Shown piece after piece: positions 16,324 through 25,877 of a stretch of DNA of 64,000 bases. The translations under genes and the position numbers were made by a program. The notes beneath the pieces were generated by a model, which saw nothing but the letters and a program-made list of their open reading frames with translations, was not told where the DNA came from and did no database searches. Position 1 is the first letter of the stretch, and every line of letters starts with the position of its first letter. The stretch lies in the NCBI GenBank assembly GCA_903837555.1, contig CAILUV010000043.1:1-64000 (forward strand), read 5' to 3'. The stretch is from an uncultured Alphaproteobacteria bacterium. Lineage in GTDB: Bacteria > Pseudomonadota > Alphaproteobacteria > Micropepsales > Micropepsaceae.

Positions 16324-17429
16324 GGCCTGCCTCCCAGCCTTACGTCGCTGACCATTACTCCGGAATCCTCTCGCGAGGACACTTTGCGCATTTCGATGCC
16401 ATTTCCGGCCAGCGCGACACCGAGCTTGTCGATATCCTCCGCCACAGGGTGGCGGAGCGAGACTTGCAACATACCATCGGACATCACCGTCAAACTCTCG
16501 AGTTGAATGCCGCCTGCTGCCTCCAGCGTTGAAAATAACAGTGCGATCCGGCCTGCCGGACCACCGGACGTCAGGTCCAGTTGCCGAAACCGGTCCTGCA
16601 ATGCCTGCACCGGGTTCTGAACAGCCGCGCCGGCCGGCAGCACGGAGGCCGCCGCGACCGCGCTTTCCGCCTTCAACCGCTGCGCGGATATATGGAGGTG
16701 GACCGCCTGACCGATTTGTATCAAGACCGGGCTTATCAATAGCAATCCGGCCATTACAGCCAGGCGCACCCGATTGCCGGTCAAGAATCCCCCGCGTCGG
16801 CGCACGCCGAATTCCCCCTGCAGCAAGTTGACAGGGGGGGCAAGAGCCCCTTGCGTTATCATGCGCTCGAGGGCGGGCTGACTGGTTGACGTTGCCGTGA
16901 CGTCCTTCAGAAGCATGGGCAGGAGGTCGCTGTCACAACAGAATGCCAGGCGCGGACCGCGTACAATCGCAACCCCATCTGGCATCTGTGCCGCCAAGGT
17001 TTGTGCATCGGCGGGTTCTGGCAGGGTTAGATGATCGGGAATGAGGAGGTCGGGCTCCAGGCCATGCTGCCGCGCGCCATCGAGCCAGGCTTGCATCTGT
17101 TCTCGCGAAACAGAAACGACAAGCCGGAACCCGTCTTGCTCCAAAGGCCCCAAGGCCAGATGAAGCGCTTGCGTCCCCAGAGCCAGCTCGTCTTCCATCT
17201 GCATGCGCGCCGCGGCAAGCGCCTGCTTTTCGCTGCGCGTCGGCAGATGCAACCAGCGGGCTGTCACCTCAATGCCCGGCACAACCATCACCGTCCACAG
17301 GTCCGAACTCTCGGCATCGCCCGGATGCAGCTTGCGCCAACCGGGCATCGTTCCTGGCTCCCCGATGGTCGTGCAAACCAGCGCCTTTTGGGGGTCCGAT
17401 GGATAGATCACAATGCGCGCAGTTTTCAT
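16320..17429 (-). CDS. gspL: Type II secretion system protein GspL
   Basis: A 369-residue protein with a large cytoplasmic actin-like domain (MKTARIVIYPSDP... VARWLHLP-type strands), one transmembrane helix near residue 240 (LAVMAGLLLISPVLIQIG) and a periplasmic ferredoxin-like domain. GspL recruits the GspE ATPase to the inner membrane. ATG 17429 overlaps the gspK stop as ATGA, which favours it over the ATG at 17444. Confidence 0.88.
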   Translation of the reverse strand: MKTARIVIYPSDPQKALVCTTIGEPGTMPGWRKLHPGDAESSDLWTVMVVPGIEVTARWLHLPTRSEKQALAAARMQMEDELALGTQALHLALGPLEQDGFRLVVSVSREQMQAWLDGARQHGLEPDLLIPDHLTLPEPADAQTLAAQMPDGVAIVRGPRLAFCCDSDLLPMLLKDVTATSTSQPALERMITQGALAPPVNLLQGEFGVRRRGGFLTGNRVRLAVMAGLLLISPVLIQIGQAVHLHISAQRLKAESAVAAASVLPAGAAVQNPVQALQDRFRQLDLTSGGPAGRIALLFSTLEAAGGIQLESLTVMSDGMLQVSLRHPVAEDIDKLGVALAGNGIEMRKVSSREDSGVMVSDVRLGGRP

Positions 17430-18403
17430 TCTTCGGCCCCCCAACGCCTGGACACGAGCCTTACGTCTCCCTGACCGGCGCTTTCAAACAGGGTGCTGGA
17501 AAGCGCTTCGGCATCGCCATGGCGTACGTCCGTCTCGAGCCGGAAAAAGCGGGTACGCAAGGAAACCTGTTCGCCGGGACCGCCACTTTCGCTAAGCGGA
17601 GCCAGAATGGGCTCTGCCCGGAACGCCGTTTCGCTTGGCCAGCCTCCGGCGGGACGCTGTGCGATCAAGCGGGCGGCATCAGCTGGGGACAGCCGGCCAT
17701 CCGTAAGGGCTGTCAGAAGAACGGCACTTGTCACCGGCAAGGTGTTGACGTTGATCATCGTCATGTCCGTGTTGGGCAGCGCGCAAACATGGGGACGCAG
17801 GCGGCGATAGACGCTGTCGGTGAACCCGTGGATAGCGCGAAGCTCGCTGGCCTCGGCAAGTAGCGTGGCCCCGGTGAGATAGCCGACGGGGGACTCTCTA
17901 TATGCTTCATCTTCCGCCCCGCCCGCCTCACGCAAGGAATCACTGTCGGCCCAGTCCACCAGCGCGGCCGTGAGCGTGGCGGCGTCCTGGGAGGCAAACT
18001 CCAGGGCCATGAGCAACGCCATGAACTGCGCCGCGCCCCGATCCCGGCGGCGCAGCATCTCGCCGGCCCCTTCCACCACGCTGTTGAGATTGAAGCAGGC
18101 GCCGCCATCGGCCAGGCGCATGCCGACCTGTCCGTCCTCGACCGGGAACTGGACAAAGCGCCCTGGCCAGTTTCCCGCAAGGCTGGTGTGGCCGCCCCCA
18201 TTGGAAAGACGGGCGATCCGGCTTCGCGCCAGCGCTTCCGCGCCAAGCGCATACCATTGCGCCTGACCATTCTCGGCCGCATTCATACTGCGGCGAATTC
18301 CAAAACGGATGTCGTCAAGCAGCGCCACCGCCAGCACCGACATTACCGCCACCAGAAGCAGCACCGTGATCAAGGCCGCACCTTTTTCGTCCCAGCGCCT
18401 CAC
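17426..18403 (-). CDS. gspK: Type II secretion minor pseudopilin GspK
   Basis: About 325 residues from a GTG at 18403 that overlaps the gspJ stop as GTGA. The N-terminus RRWDEKGAALITVLLLVAVMSVLA is a prepilin-type segment in which GspK lacks the usual Glu at +5, as is normal for this subunit. The large globular insertion with NLNSVVEG, ALVDWADSD and INVNTLP is diagnostic of GspK, which caps the pseudopilus tip with GspI and GspJ. Longer in-frame starts would run deep into gspJ. Confidence 0.9.
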   Translation of the reverse strand: MRRWDEKGAALITVLLLVAVMSVLAVALLDDIRFGIRRSMNAAENGQAQWYALGAEALARSRIARLSNGGGHTSLAGNWPGRFVQFPVEDGQVGMRLADGGACFNLNSVVEGAGEMLRRRDRGAAQFMALLMALEFASQDAATLTAALVDWADSDSLREAGGAEDEAYRESPVGYLTGATLLAEASELRAIHGFTDSVYRRLRPHVCALPNTDMTMINVNTLPVTSAVLLTALTDGRLSPADAARLIAQRPAGGWPSETAFRAEPILAPLSESGGPGEQVSLRTRFFRLETDVRHGDAEALSSTLFESAGQGDVRLVSRRWGAEE

Positions 18404-18987
18404 GAAGCAGACCCCGTCACGAGAAGCAGCTGCGTTACAGTTCCGTAGTCGGTCAGGTTCAAGTCCAGCCGCACCGCCTGGGGAAGGTCTACATGCGCGC
18501 CCAGCGGGAGCGTATCGATCCATTGCCCATGCCACAGAAATTTCAGCGAGGCGCTGCGGATGCCCGTGAGCAACGGCTGGGAGGGATAGAATGAGCCGCT
18601 ATCCAATCCGACGCGGGTGCGGCGCTCCAGCGTATTCTTTGCCAGACGATATTCGACATACTGCAATGAGCTGCGCGGTTGATTGTCGGGATTGTCCACG
18701 CCACGGCGAACCAATGCCAACAATGGACCGCCATTCGCCTGTTCGTTGCCGAAAAAAGCGCGATTATCGGGCCGCCCGTCGAGGCCGCGGGTCCGGCGTG
18801 TGCTGGCCTGGGCCAGGTCCGCCTTCAGCAGCGCCCGTGCGCCCTGAAATTCCGCCAGGCGGCTGGTATGGGCCCGGACCCTTTCCTGATTGTCCATGCT
18901 GAAGCGCATCACGGCGACGCCGGCGGCGGAAACCAGGCCGAAGATGAACAGTGCCAGCATCATTTCAACGAGGGTAAATCCCTTCAT
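18400..18987 (-). CDS. gspJ: Type II secretion minor pseudopilin GspJ
   Basis: A 195-residue prepilin. The leader cleavage site is MKG/FTLVEMMLALFIFG, with Glu at +5. The C-terminal domain has VEYRLAKNTLERRTRVGLDS and ends SLKFLWHGQWIDTLP, as in GspJ. It forms the pseudopilus tip complex with GspI and GspK. It is coupled by four-base overlaps to gspI upstream and gspK downstream. Confidence 0.92.
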   Translation of the reverse strand: MKGFTLVEMMLALFIFGLVSAAGVAVMRFSMDNQERVRAHTSRLAEFQGARALLKADLAQASTRRTRGLDGRPDNRAFFGNEQANGGPLLALVRRGVDNPDNQPRSSLQYVEYRLAKNTLERRTRVGLDSGSFYPSQPLLTGIRSASLKFLWHGQWIDTLPLGAHVDLPQAVRLDLNLTDYGTVTQLLLVTGSAS

Positions 18988-19349
18988 CGCATCACCCGGA
19001 AGACCACGACTTCACTGGCGGTCCTGTTGCTCTGTGGCGGCGAGACCGTAACCGTGACGCGCAGGATATCGCTGTCGGCAGCCCGCGTGACTCGCCGTGT
19101 CCAGCGCCACGCCTCGCCGCCGGCCATTTCAACGCCGCTTTCTGCGCCAACGGAAGGTGGCATGGCGCTGGCTATGGCTTCGATGGCGCGATTGTCAGCC
19201 ACGATGCTGGCGAACAGCCGCGTGCGCAACGCTGCAGCCGTGCGTGTGTTCTCGCCGGCCAGATTGAGCAACGCCACGGCGCCCAGGCTGAGAATAGCCA
19301 TGGCCACGAGCATTTCCAGAACGGTGAACCCACGTTCAGACAAGGTCAT
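18984..19349 (-). CDS. gspI: Type II secretion minor pseudopilin GspI
   Basis: A 121-residue prepilin with leader MTLSERG/FTVLEMLVAMAILSLGAVALL and Glu at +5. The A-N-R-A-I motif after the N-terminal helix (ADNRAIEA) and the C-terminal strands of the small GspI fold are visible. It starts the tip complex. The gene overlaps gspH by 14 bases and gspJ by four. Confidence 0.92.
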   Translation of the reverse strand: MTLSERGFTVLEMLVAMAILSLGAVALLNLAGENTRTAAALRTRLFASIVADNRAIEAIASAMPPSVGAESGVEMAGGEAWRWTRRVTRAADSDILRVTVTVSPPQSNRTASEVVVFRVMR

Positions 19350-19803
19350 GCATCTGCACCCGGCCCTGGCGGTTGATGATAAGGTCTATCGAACGTCCGC
19401 TGGCGGTCATGCGAATGGTGGCGGGATCGGTGCTGCCGCTGGAATCGAAACGGACGGCCCTGCGCCCGGCACCACCGGTTAGCGCGACGGAAAGCCCTTC
19501 CCCCCAGGGCCGAGGCTTGAACGGCCCGGCGACCAGCGGAACCCAACGGCCACGGTGCTGAACCCGAAAACTGCTGTCATTTGCCGCCAGGATGATCTCG
19601 ACAGGGCGATTGGTCAGCACCGCTTCCTGCTGCGCGTGCTGAATCCGCGCGGCCAGATGCTCGGCTTCATCCGCAAGTCTTGCGCCGCCCGATGGCAGGT
19701 TGAGCAGCACCATGCTGCTGGCGAGGCCCACCAACAGCAAGACCACCATCATCTCGATGAGCGTGAAACCCTGCTCCCTAGCTCCAGTTGCCGATATCGG
19801 CAT
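19336..19803 (-). CDS. gspH: Type II secretion minor pseudopilin GspH
   Basis: A 155-residue prepilin with leader MPISATGAREQG/FTLIEMMVVLLLVGLASSMVLL, followed by LADEAEHLAARIQHAQQEAVLTNRPVEI, the typical GspH linker. It joins the tip complex to the GspG shaft. It overlaps gspG by 26 bases, the largest overlap in the operon. Confidence 0.92.
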   Translation of the reverse strand: MPISATGAREQGFTLIEMMVVLLLVGLASSMVLLNLPSGGARLADEAEHLAARIQHAQQEAVLTNRPVEIILAANDSSFRVQHRGRWVPLVAGPFKPRPWGEGLSVALTGGAGRRAVRFDSSGSTDPATIRMTASGRSIDLIINRQGRVQMHDLV

Positions 19804-20215
19804 TGTCGCCCTCCCCGCCCTTCACCCCATCCGCGCCGAACGAATATACATCGAACCGGCTATGCTGACCGGGAAAGGCATATTGATAGGGATTGCCCCA
19901 CGGATCCTGGGGCAGACGGCGCACATAGCCACCATCGCGATAGCGATCCGCGCGCGCCATGCCGGCAGGCGCCTGCACCAGCGCCGTCAATCCTTCCTCG
20001 GTCGTCGGAAAGCGCAGCGTTTCCAGGCGAAACGTCTCCACGGCCTGTTCCAGCACGGCAATGTCCGCACGCGCTTTTTCGCGCATGGCGCGGTCCTGGC
20101 TGGGAAGAACATTGATCATTACGACCGTCGCCAAGAGGCCGATGATGACGATCACCACCATGACTTCTACCAGGGTAAAGCCGGCGTCGCGGCGAAAACG
20201 GTCAGGAACGGGCAT
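19778..20215 (-). CDS. gspG: Type II secretion major pseudopilin GspG
   Basis: A 145-residue major pseudopilin with leader DAG/FTLVEVMVVIVIIGLLATVV. It also has RFPTTEEGLTALV, the DPWGNPYQY motif and the Ca-binding tail FDVYSFGADGVKGGEGDNADIGNW. All are hallmarks of GspG, which polymerises into the piston-like pseudopilus. It follows gspF by 12 bases, the only real gap in the operon, consistent with a strong own ribosome-binding site. Confidence 0.95.
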   Translation of the reverse strand: MPVPDRFRRDAGFTLVEVMVVIVIIGLLATVVMINVLPSQDRAMREKARADIAVLEQAVETFRLETLRFPTTEEGLTALVQAPAGMARADRYRDGGYVRRLPQDPWGNPYQYAFPGQHSRFDVYSFGADGVKGGEGDNADIGNWS

Positions 20216-20227
20216 GGGTATCTCTCT

Positions 20228-21442
20228 TCAGCTGTAGGCCAGTGTGTTGATTTGCAGGATCGGAAGCAGGATCGCCAATACGATCAGCGTGACGACAGCG
20301 CCCATCACCACGATGATGATCGGCTCAAGCAGGCTAAGCGCCAGCGCGACAAAGGTCTGAAACTCCCGCTCCAGATATTCGGCGGCACGGCCCAGCATAT
20401 CGTCCATGCGTCCGCTGCTCTCGCCGCTGGCGGTCATGTAGATAAGGATGGGCGGAAAGATATCCGCTCGGCGCATGGCGCCGGACAGGCTGCCACCCTC
20501 GCGGATGGTCGTCGCCATCACGAGCGTTGCCTGGCGCAAGGCACGATTGGACACCGTCGGTACCGTGAGCAGCAGACCTTCCAGCACGGGGACGCCGCTG
20601 GCAATCATGGTCGACAGCGTGCGTGCCAGACGGGCAGCGTTGACGTTGCGGATCAGCTTGCCGGCGACCGGCAGGCGCAGAAGCGCCGCATCGAAGCGCA
20701 GTCGCATGTCCGGCCGGCGCAGCGCCTGCGCCAGTCCGATGATGCCGGCGGCGAAAAGCAGCAGGAAAAGCCATCCCCAGTCGCGCGCCACATCCGAGAC
20801 AAAGATTATCACGCGTGTCAGGAGCGGAAGCCGCTGCCCCATACTGTCGAACTGGTCCACCACTTTCGGGACCACGAAGACCACCAGCGCGGCGATAACC
20901 GTCAAAGCCGTGAGCGTGAGGGCTGCGGGATAGACCAGGGCGATCTTGAGGCGGCTGCGCGCCTGCTCGTCGCGTTCCAGCAGGTCCGCCAGCCTTTCCA
21001 GGATGGTGGGCAATGCGCCAGAACTCTCTCCCGCCGCGACCATGGCACGATAAAGCGGGGGAAACGCGGCGTCCTGCCGCGCCATGGCGCCGGACAGGCG
21101 GAAGCCTTCCAGCACACTTTCATGAGTCGCGGTCAGGACCCTTCGCAGATGCGGATTGTCGGTCTGCAAGGCGATGGTTCGCAGCGCCTCTTCCAGGGGC
21201 GCGGTGGCAACCAGGGTCGCAAGCTGGCGCGTTATCAAAGACAGATGTCGGACACTGAGCTTGCGGGGCTTCAAGCGGTTCCTGATGCGACCGCTCATGC
21301 CTTCGACAGCAGGAACGATGCTAACAGGAACCAGCCGCCGACCCTGCAGCTCTTCGCGCACCAGGCGCTCGGTCGCAGCCGATATTACGCCCTGGCAAGT
21401 CCTGCCCCCGCTATCGAGCGCGGTATACTCAAAGGTCGACAT
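20228..21442 (-). CDS. gspF: Type II secretion inner-membrane platform protein GspF
   Basis: A 404-residue polytopic protein with two repeated GspF domains: the first around RQLATLVATAPLEEALRTIA, the second around LARTLSTMIASGVPVLEGL. Transmembrane helices lie near residues 170 and 225 and at the C-terminus (LEPIIIVVMGAVVTLIVLAILLP). It is the rotary or anchoring core of the assembly platform. The ATG overlaps the end of gspE by 14 bases. Confidence 0.94.
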   Translation of the reverse strand: MSTFEYTALDSGGRTCQGVISAATERLVREELQGRRLVPVSIVPAVEGMSGRIRNRLKPRKLSVRHLSLITRQLATLVATAPLEEALRTIALQTDNPHLRRVLTATHESVLEGFRLSGAMARQDAAFPPLYRAMVAAGESSGALPTILERLADLLERDEQARSRLKIALVYPAALTLTALTVIAALVVFVVPKVVDQFDSMGQRLPLLTRVIIFVSDVARDWGWLFLLLFAAGIIGLAQALRRPDMRLRFDAALLRLPVAGKLIRNVNAARLARTLSTMIASGVPVLEGLLLTVPTVSNRALRQATLVMATTIREGGSLSGAMRRADIFPPILIYMTASGESSGRMDDMLGRAAEYLEREFQTFVALALSLLEPIIIVVMGAVVTLIVLAILLPILQINTLAYS

Positions 21443-22907
21443 GCGCCATTTCCTGACGGGTCACCCGGATAGATTCCTCTACCGTCGTCAGGCCTTCAGC
21501 AACGTACCGGCGCACCTCATCGGCCAAGGTCCCGCCCTTTTCAAAGGCAACGGCCGAAATCGCGTCCTCGTCTGCCATGTCACTAATCAGGCGACGGATG
21601 CGATCATCGATACGGATTGCCTCATAGACACCGATCCGCCCGGCAAAGCCGGTATTGCCGCATTCCGCACACCCTGCGTTGCGATAGAGCGTGTGTCCGG
21701 GCGGAACATTGATCAGCCTCGCGGTGGCCAGGTCCGCAGGGGTGGGGTGGCGACAGGCGGGGCATAGCCGGCGCACCAGACGCTGCGCGATGACCACACG
21801 TATGGTCGCCGCCAGCAGGAACGGCTCGACCCCCATGTCTCGCAGGCGCGTGATGGCGCCGGCCGCATTGTTGGTATGCACGGTGGAAAGAACCAGGTGA
21901 CCGGTGAGGCTTGCCTGCACGGCAATCTGGGCCGTTTCCCCGTCGCGGATTTCACCCACCATCACAATATCGGGATCCTGCCGCAGTATGGCCCGCAAGC
22001 CCGCGGCGAAGGTCATCCCGACCTTGGTGTTGACCTGGGTCTGGCCCAACCCCTTGATGGCATATTCGACCGGGTCCTCGATGGTGAGGATATTGCGCGT
22101 CGCATCGTTGAGCATGGCGAGGCCGGAATACAGACTCGTGGTCTTACCGGAGCCGGTGGGCCCCGTCACCAGAACGATTCCGTTGGGCTCACGCAAGGCG
22201 CCGCGAAAGGTTTCCAGGGCGTGGGTTGAAAAGCCAAGCTCTTCCAGCCCCAGCGCCGCCTGATCCTGATGCAGAATGCGCATAACAAGACGTTCACCGG
22301 CACGCGCCGGCAGGGTCGAAACGCGCACGTCCAAAGAGCGTCCGCCCAGCGTCAGGGAAATCCGCCCGTCCTGCGGAATTCGCTTCTCCGCGATATCCAG
22401 ACGCGCCATCACCTTGACGCGCGAAACGAGGAGCGGCGCCAAACGGTGGGAGAGCGACAAGACTTCCTTGAGAACGCCATCGACCCGCAAGCGAACCACC
22501 AGGGCCGTCTCGAAGGGCTCGACATGAATATCGGATGCGCCCTGGCGCACCGCTTCGGCGATAATTCCGTTGATCAGGCGGATGACAGGCGCGTCGTCCA
22601 CGACATCAAGAAGGTCCGCCGTCGCGGGAAGATTCTCCGCCAGACTGTCCAGTCCGACGCTTTCGTCCAGGCTGTCATCCGCAGCGGACAGACCGGCACT
22701 GCCATAGGTTTGCGAAAGCCGCTGTTCAAATTCCGGCCGGCTCAGAGGCAAGACCTGCAAGGGGCGACGCAGGGCGCGACGCGTCTCAATCAGCGCCAAC
22801 GGATCCGCGCCATCGCGAAGACCGACCTGCGCCACATCACTCAGTTCCAGCAATATGACACCATGCTTCTTGGCGAAGGCGTAGGCGAGTGGCGCCGGCG
22901 CACTCAT
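21429..22907 (-). CDS. gspE: Type II secretion ATPase GspE
   Basis: A 492-residue cytoplasmic ATPase. The N2 domain ends near ASDIHVEP. Walker A is GPTGSGKT (residues 249-256), and the Asp box, Walker B (ILRQDPDIVMVGEIRD) and His box follow. The C-terminal zinc site has four cysteines, CPAC (382, 385) and CAEC (413, 416). It powers pseudopilus assembly. Four-base overlap with gspD, 14 with gspF. Confidence 0.95.
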   Translation of the reverse strand: MSAPAPLAYAFAKKHGVILLELSDVAQVGLRDGADPLALIETRRALRRPLQVLPLSRPEFEQRLSQTYGSAGLSAADDSLDESVGLDSLAENLPATADLLDVVDDAPVIRLINGIIAEAVRQGASDIHVEPFETALVVRLRVDGVLKEVLSLSHRLAPLLVSRVKVMARLDIAEKRIPQDGRISLTLGGRSLDVRVSTLPARAGERLVMRILHQDQAALGLEELGFSTHALETFRGALREPNGIVLVTGPTGSGKTTSLYSGLAMLNDATRNILTIEDPVEYAIKGLGQTQVNTKVGMTFAAGLRAILRQDPDIVMVGEIRDGETAQIAVQASLTGHLVLSTVHTNNAAGAITRLRDMGVEPFLLAATIRVVIAQRLVRRLCPACRHPTPADLATARLINVPPGHTLYRNAGCAECGNTGFAGRIGVYEAIRIDDRIRRLISDMADEDAISAVAFEKGGTLADEVRRYVAEGLTTVEESIRVTRQEMAHVDL

Positions 22908-24994
22908 TGCAGCTTCGCCGGAGCGGAAGCCGGTGCGGCCGTTGCCGGAGCAGGCAGCGGCGGCACCGCAGGAACACGCGGTGGCTCCGCCCGCAGATAC
23001 TTGCGGACCATCTCCTCGAGCTGACTCTGCCGGTCCGGAGTTCCAACGGTCTGCTGACCGACGATGTACTCGTACTTTGGCGCCGTGGCGCGGCGGGCAT
23101 CGGCTGCACTTCTGACGATGGTGGGCCGGATAAAGATCATCAGGTTGGTGCGATCGCGTTGCCGGCTGGTACTGCGGAAAAGCGCGCCAAGCACCGGAAC
23201 CTCGCCCAGAAGCGGTGTTTTCTCGACGGAAAGGCGTTCATTCTGATCCAGCAGCCCGCCCAAAACGATGATCTCGCCGTCATCGACATTCACGGTGGTC
23301 TCGACCTGCCGACGATTGAGCACCAGCTCCGCCGAAGCCGCGCTGACCGGCCCCGCCACACTGGACACTTCCTGGCGCAGGAACAATGTGACCGTGCCTC
23401 CGGCATTGATCTGCGGCTTCACGTCGAGTTGTATGCCCACGTCCTGCCGCTGGATGGTGCGGAAGGGATTGACGTTTGCCGTGCCGAGCACTTCGCCGGT
23501 GGTTATCGGGACATTCTGGCCCACCAAGATGGTCGCTTCCTGATTGTCGAGCGTCATGATCGACGGCGTCGACAGCAGGTTTGAATTCGTATCGCTTTTG
23601 ACGGCATTGATGACGAAGGTGAAGAGCGTATCGCCATTGATCTGGCCAATACCCCCGGTGATGAGGCCGTTAGCGCCGAGAAGTGAGGCGGCGGCGGCGT
23701 CCCGCAGACCCTGGAGCGTTGATCCTTCCGGAAGATAGTCCGGTCCAACCCCCGCACCCAGAATGGCTGGCAGATTGGGCCGCGCATTGGAATAGTTCGT
23801 AGCGGTGAAGGGGGCGCCAGACGCGTTTCGGCCCGACAGGGCGAACTGCACACCCAGCCGCTTGGCTGTCGTGTCTGAGACTTCCACGACAATGGCTTCA
23901 ACAAGAACCTGCTCGCGCCGCACATCCAGCTTGCGGATGACCTCCGCCAGCATGTGCTGCGTGTCTGGCGATGCCGCGATCACTATGGCATTGGCGCCGG
24001 GGTAGCGCGTGATGCTAGCCCGCTGTTCACCACTGGAGACAGGAGCGGGCGCGGGCTCCGCCGGAGCCGGCTCACTGCCCGGGCTGATCCCAACCTTTGT
24101 GGAAGAAACTCTTGTCGTGACAGGTGCAGGCGTGGACGGGGCACTTTGACCCACCAGCTGCCGCAGCACAGGCACCAGTTGCGCTGCGTCTGCGTGCTGA
24201 AGCTGAACCACCCTGACATCGCCCGCGCCTTCGGCCCGGCGGTCGAGGTCTGCGATGATCGGCAGCAGCGGACGCACCGCTTCGGCTTCTCCACGCAGGA
24301 TAATGCTGTTGCTGCTTTCCACCACGATGATGGAGACAAGTCCATTGCGCGCCTGAATATCGGCGCCGGGACCTTTCAGAAGAGAGTTGAGGACCTCGGC
24401 GATCTCGCGCGCGGAACTGGCCCGCAAGGTCACTGTCTCCGTAACCCCGCCAGCCCGATCGATCTCCGTCAAAAGATTGCGAATTCTACGCAGATTGTCG
24501 CTGTAATCGGCAATGACAAGAAGATTGCCCCGGCTGCTGGGAAGCACGACACCTTGCCGGCCGATCAGGGGTTTGAGCGCCTCTGCCGCCGACCGGGCAT
24601 CCAGGGTATGAAGCCGGAAAACCTGCGTGGAGAATCCGTCGCCGACATTTCCCCCTAGGCTGCCGGCGGACTGGGCGGCGCCCTCCTCCGGTGCAACCCG
24701 GTAAGCCCCGGAGGCAGTGGGTATGGCCACCAGCCCATTGGCGCGCAAAGCTGACAGCAGGACATCCAGCAATTCTGTCCGCTGCAAGGGCTGCTGGCTT
24801 GTGACGGTTACTTTCCCCTGTACCTTGGGATCGATGATGAAGGTCGTACCGGTGGCACGCGCCACATCCTGAATGAAGACGCGGATATCGGCGTCCTGAA
24901 GATTCAGTACTTGCCCCTGCTGCGCCGGCGCATTCTGCGCCATCACGGGCATCGCCTGAAACAGGACCAGAACGAAAGCAATTACACGCTTCAC
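22904..24994 (-). CDS. gspD: Type II secretion outer-membrane secretin GspD
   Basis: A 696-residue secretin. The signal peptide ends MPVMAQ, then N0 (LNLQDADIRVFIQDVARATG), three N1-N3 KH-like domains, a Pro/Ala/Ser-rich linker near residues 295-330, and the secretin barrel with VPITTGE and EKTPLLGEVPVLGALFRS. It forms the 15-mer outer-membrane channel. No pilotin gene (gspS) is visible, so its assembly route is unknown. The gene overlaps gspC by four bases. Confidence 0.95.
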   Translation of the reverse strand: MKRVIAFVLVLFQAMPVMAQNAPAQQGQVLNLQDADIRVFIQDVARATGTTFIIDPKVQGKVTVTSQQPLQRTELLDVLLSALRANGLVAIPTASGAYRVAPEEGAAQSAGSLGGNVGDGFSTQVFRLHTLDARSAAEALKPLIGRQGVVLPSSRGNLLVIADYSDNLRRIRNLLTEIDRAGGVTETVTLRASSAREIAEVLNSLLKGPGADIQARNGLVSIIVVESSNSIILRGEAEAVRPLLPIIADLDRRAEGAGDVRVVQLQHADAAQLVPVLRQLVGQSAPSTPAPVTTRVSSTKVGISPGSEPAPAEPAPAPVSSGEQRASITRYPGANAIVIAASPDTQHMLAEVIRKLDVRREQVLVEAIVVEVSDTTAKRLGVQFALSGRNASGAPFTATNYSNARPNLPAILGAGVGPDYLPEGSTLQGLRDAAAASLLGANGLITGGIGQINGDTLFTFVINAVKSDTNSNLLSTPSIMTLDNQEATILVGQNVPITTGEVLGTANVNPFRTIQRQDVGIQLDVKPQINAGGTVTLFLRQEVSSVAGPVSAASAELVLNRRQVETTVNVDDGEIIVLGGLLDQNERLSVEKTPLLGEVPVLGALFRSTSRQRDRTNLMIFIRPTIVRSAADARRATAPKYEYIVGQQTVGTPDRQSQLEEMVRKYLRAEPPRVPAVPPLPAPATAAPASAPAKLQ

Positions 24995-25815
24995 TGTGCT
25001 ACCCGGAGATTCTTGGTTATGATCTGTCCGCCACGTTCGACGGTAAGTTCGACCTGATCCGAACCGCTGAACTCGGACTCGATTTCCTCGAAGCGGTTAC
25101 GGCTCAGGGCGGATCCATTGATGGTGCGGATCACATCTCCCGCCTGCAGTCCGGCTTGCTGCAGAGCCAGACCGGAATCTCGCGGCGTCACGGTGTAGCC
25201 AAGCACTTGTCCGTCTTGCAGGCGCGGCTGGAAGGCCGTTTGTGACAGAAATGCCTTGGGGGTTATCGTGCCGCCGCCAACAGCCGTGGTGGGGGCTGCG
25301 GGCGCGATTGGTGCACTGGGCGCACCGGAGGAGGACGGGGGCTGAAACGCGATGCGAATGTGCACGCCGGCACGCGACACAATGGCATGATCAGCGCCCA
25401 CGGCGGTCAGCACCGTGCCGGGCGCGATCACCTGTCCAACCGTATACGCCTCTTGCCGGCCGTCGGGCCCAGCCAGTATCGCCGAGCCACGCCCAGCGGG
25501 GCCCGTGCGTATGCCAAACAGTGTATAAATACCGGTCGCAGCGAATGCGCTCGCATCTCCAGTGCTGTTTAGGCCGCGAAAAAAGGGATCAACCCGGGAA
25601 AGCACCGCAAAGTCCGCCTTGGCCTGCGGCTGGGAAGGTGGCGGCATGCCCATCGCGCCCGCCGGCGTGATTAGCGCCCAAATCAGGCGGACGCCTTGTA
25701 TGGCAAGCGCCCCGATCAAGGCGAATTCAGCCATTGTCGCCCAAGGCAGCGGCCAGCGAAATATGTCCAAACGGAAAGCCAACGCTTCGTCCTTACGGGT
25801 ATAATGCGAAGACAC
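24991..25815 (-). CDS. gspC: Type II secretion system protein GspC
   Basis: About 274 residues. A single N-terminal transmembrane helix (FALIGALAIQGVRLIWALIT) precedes the HR domain (VLSRVDPFFRG...YTLFGIRTG) and a C-terminal PDZ domain (GLQAGDVIRTINGSALSR). It links the inner-membrane platform to the secretin. The start is uncertain: GTG 25815 has GAGG ten bases upstream and sits just after the Pho box, while ATG 25734 would begin right at the membrane helix. It is the first gene of the gspC-N operon. Confidence 0.88.
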   Translation of the reverse strand: MSSHYTRKDEALAFRLDIFRWPLPWATMAEFALIGALAIQGVRLIWALITPAGAMGMPPPSQPQAKADFAVLSRVDPFFRGLNSTGDASAFAATGIYTLFGIRTGPAGRGSAILAGPDGRQEAYTVGQVIAPGTVLTAVGADHAIVSRAGVHIRIAFQPPSSSGAPSAPIAPAAPTTAVGGGTITPKAFLSQTAFQPRLQDGQVLGYTVTPRDSGLALQQAGLQAGDVIRTINGSALSRNRFEEIESEFSGSDQVELTVERGGQIITKNLRVAQ

Positions 25816-25840
25816 TTTCCCCTGACCTCGGCAACATTTT

Positions 25841-25869
25841 GTGACGATATCGTTACAGTTGTGTGACAG
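25841..25869 (-). promoter_or_regulatory. Pho box and promoter of the gspC-N operon
   Basis: On the minus strand three half-sites follow at exact 11-base steps: CTGTCAC (25863-25869), CTGTAAC (25852-25858) and TCGTCAC (25841-25847), with spacers ACAA and GATA. The first two form a near-consensus PhoB box. Ten bases after the second half-site stands CAAAAT (25836-25841), a plausible -10 at the canonical distance. The box is 26 bases from the GTG proposed for gspC. This is direct evidence for phosphate control of the whole secretion operon. Confidence 0.87.
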
Positions 25870-25877
25870 ACGAACGC

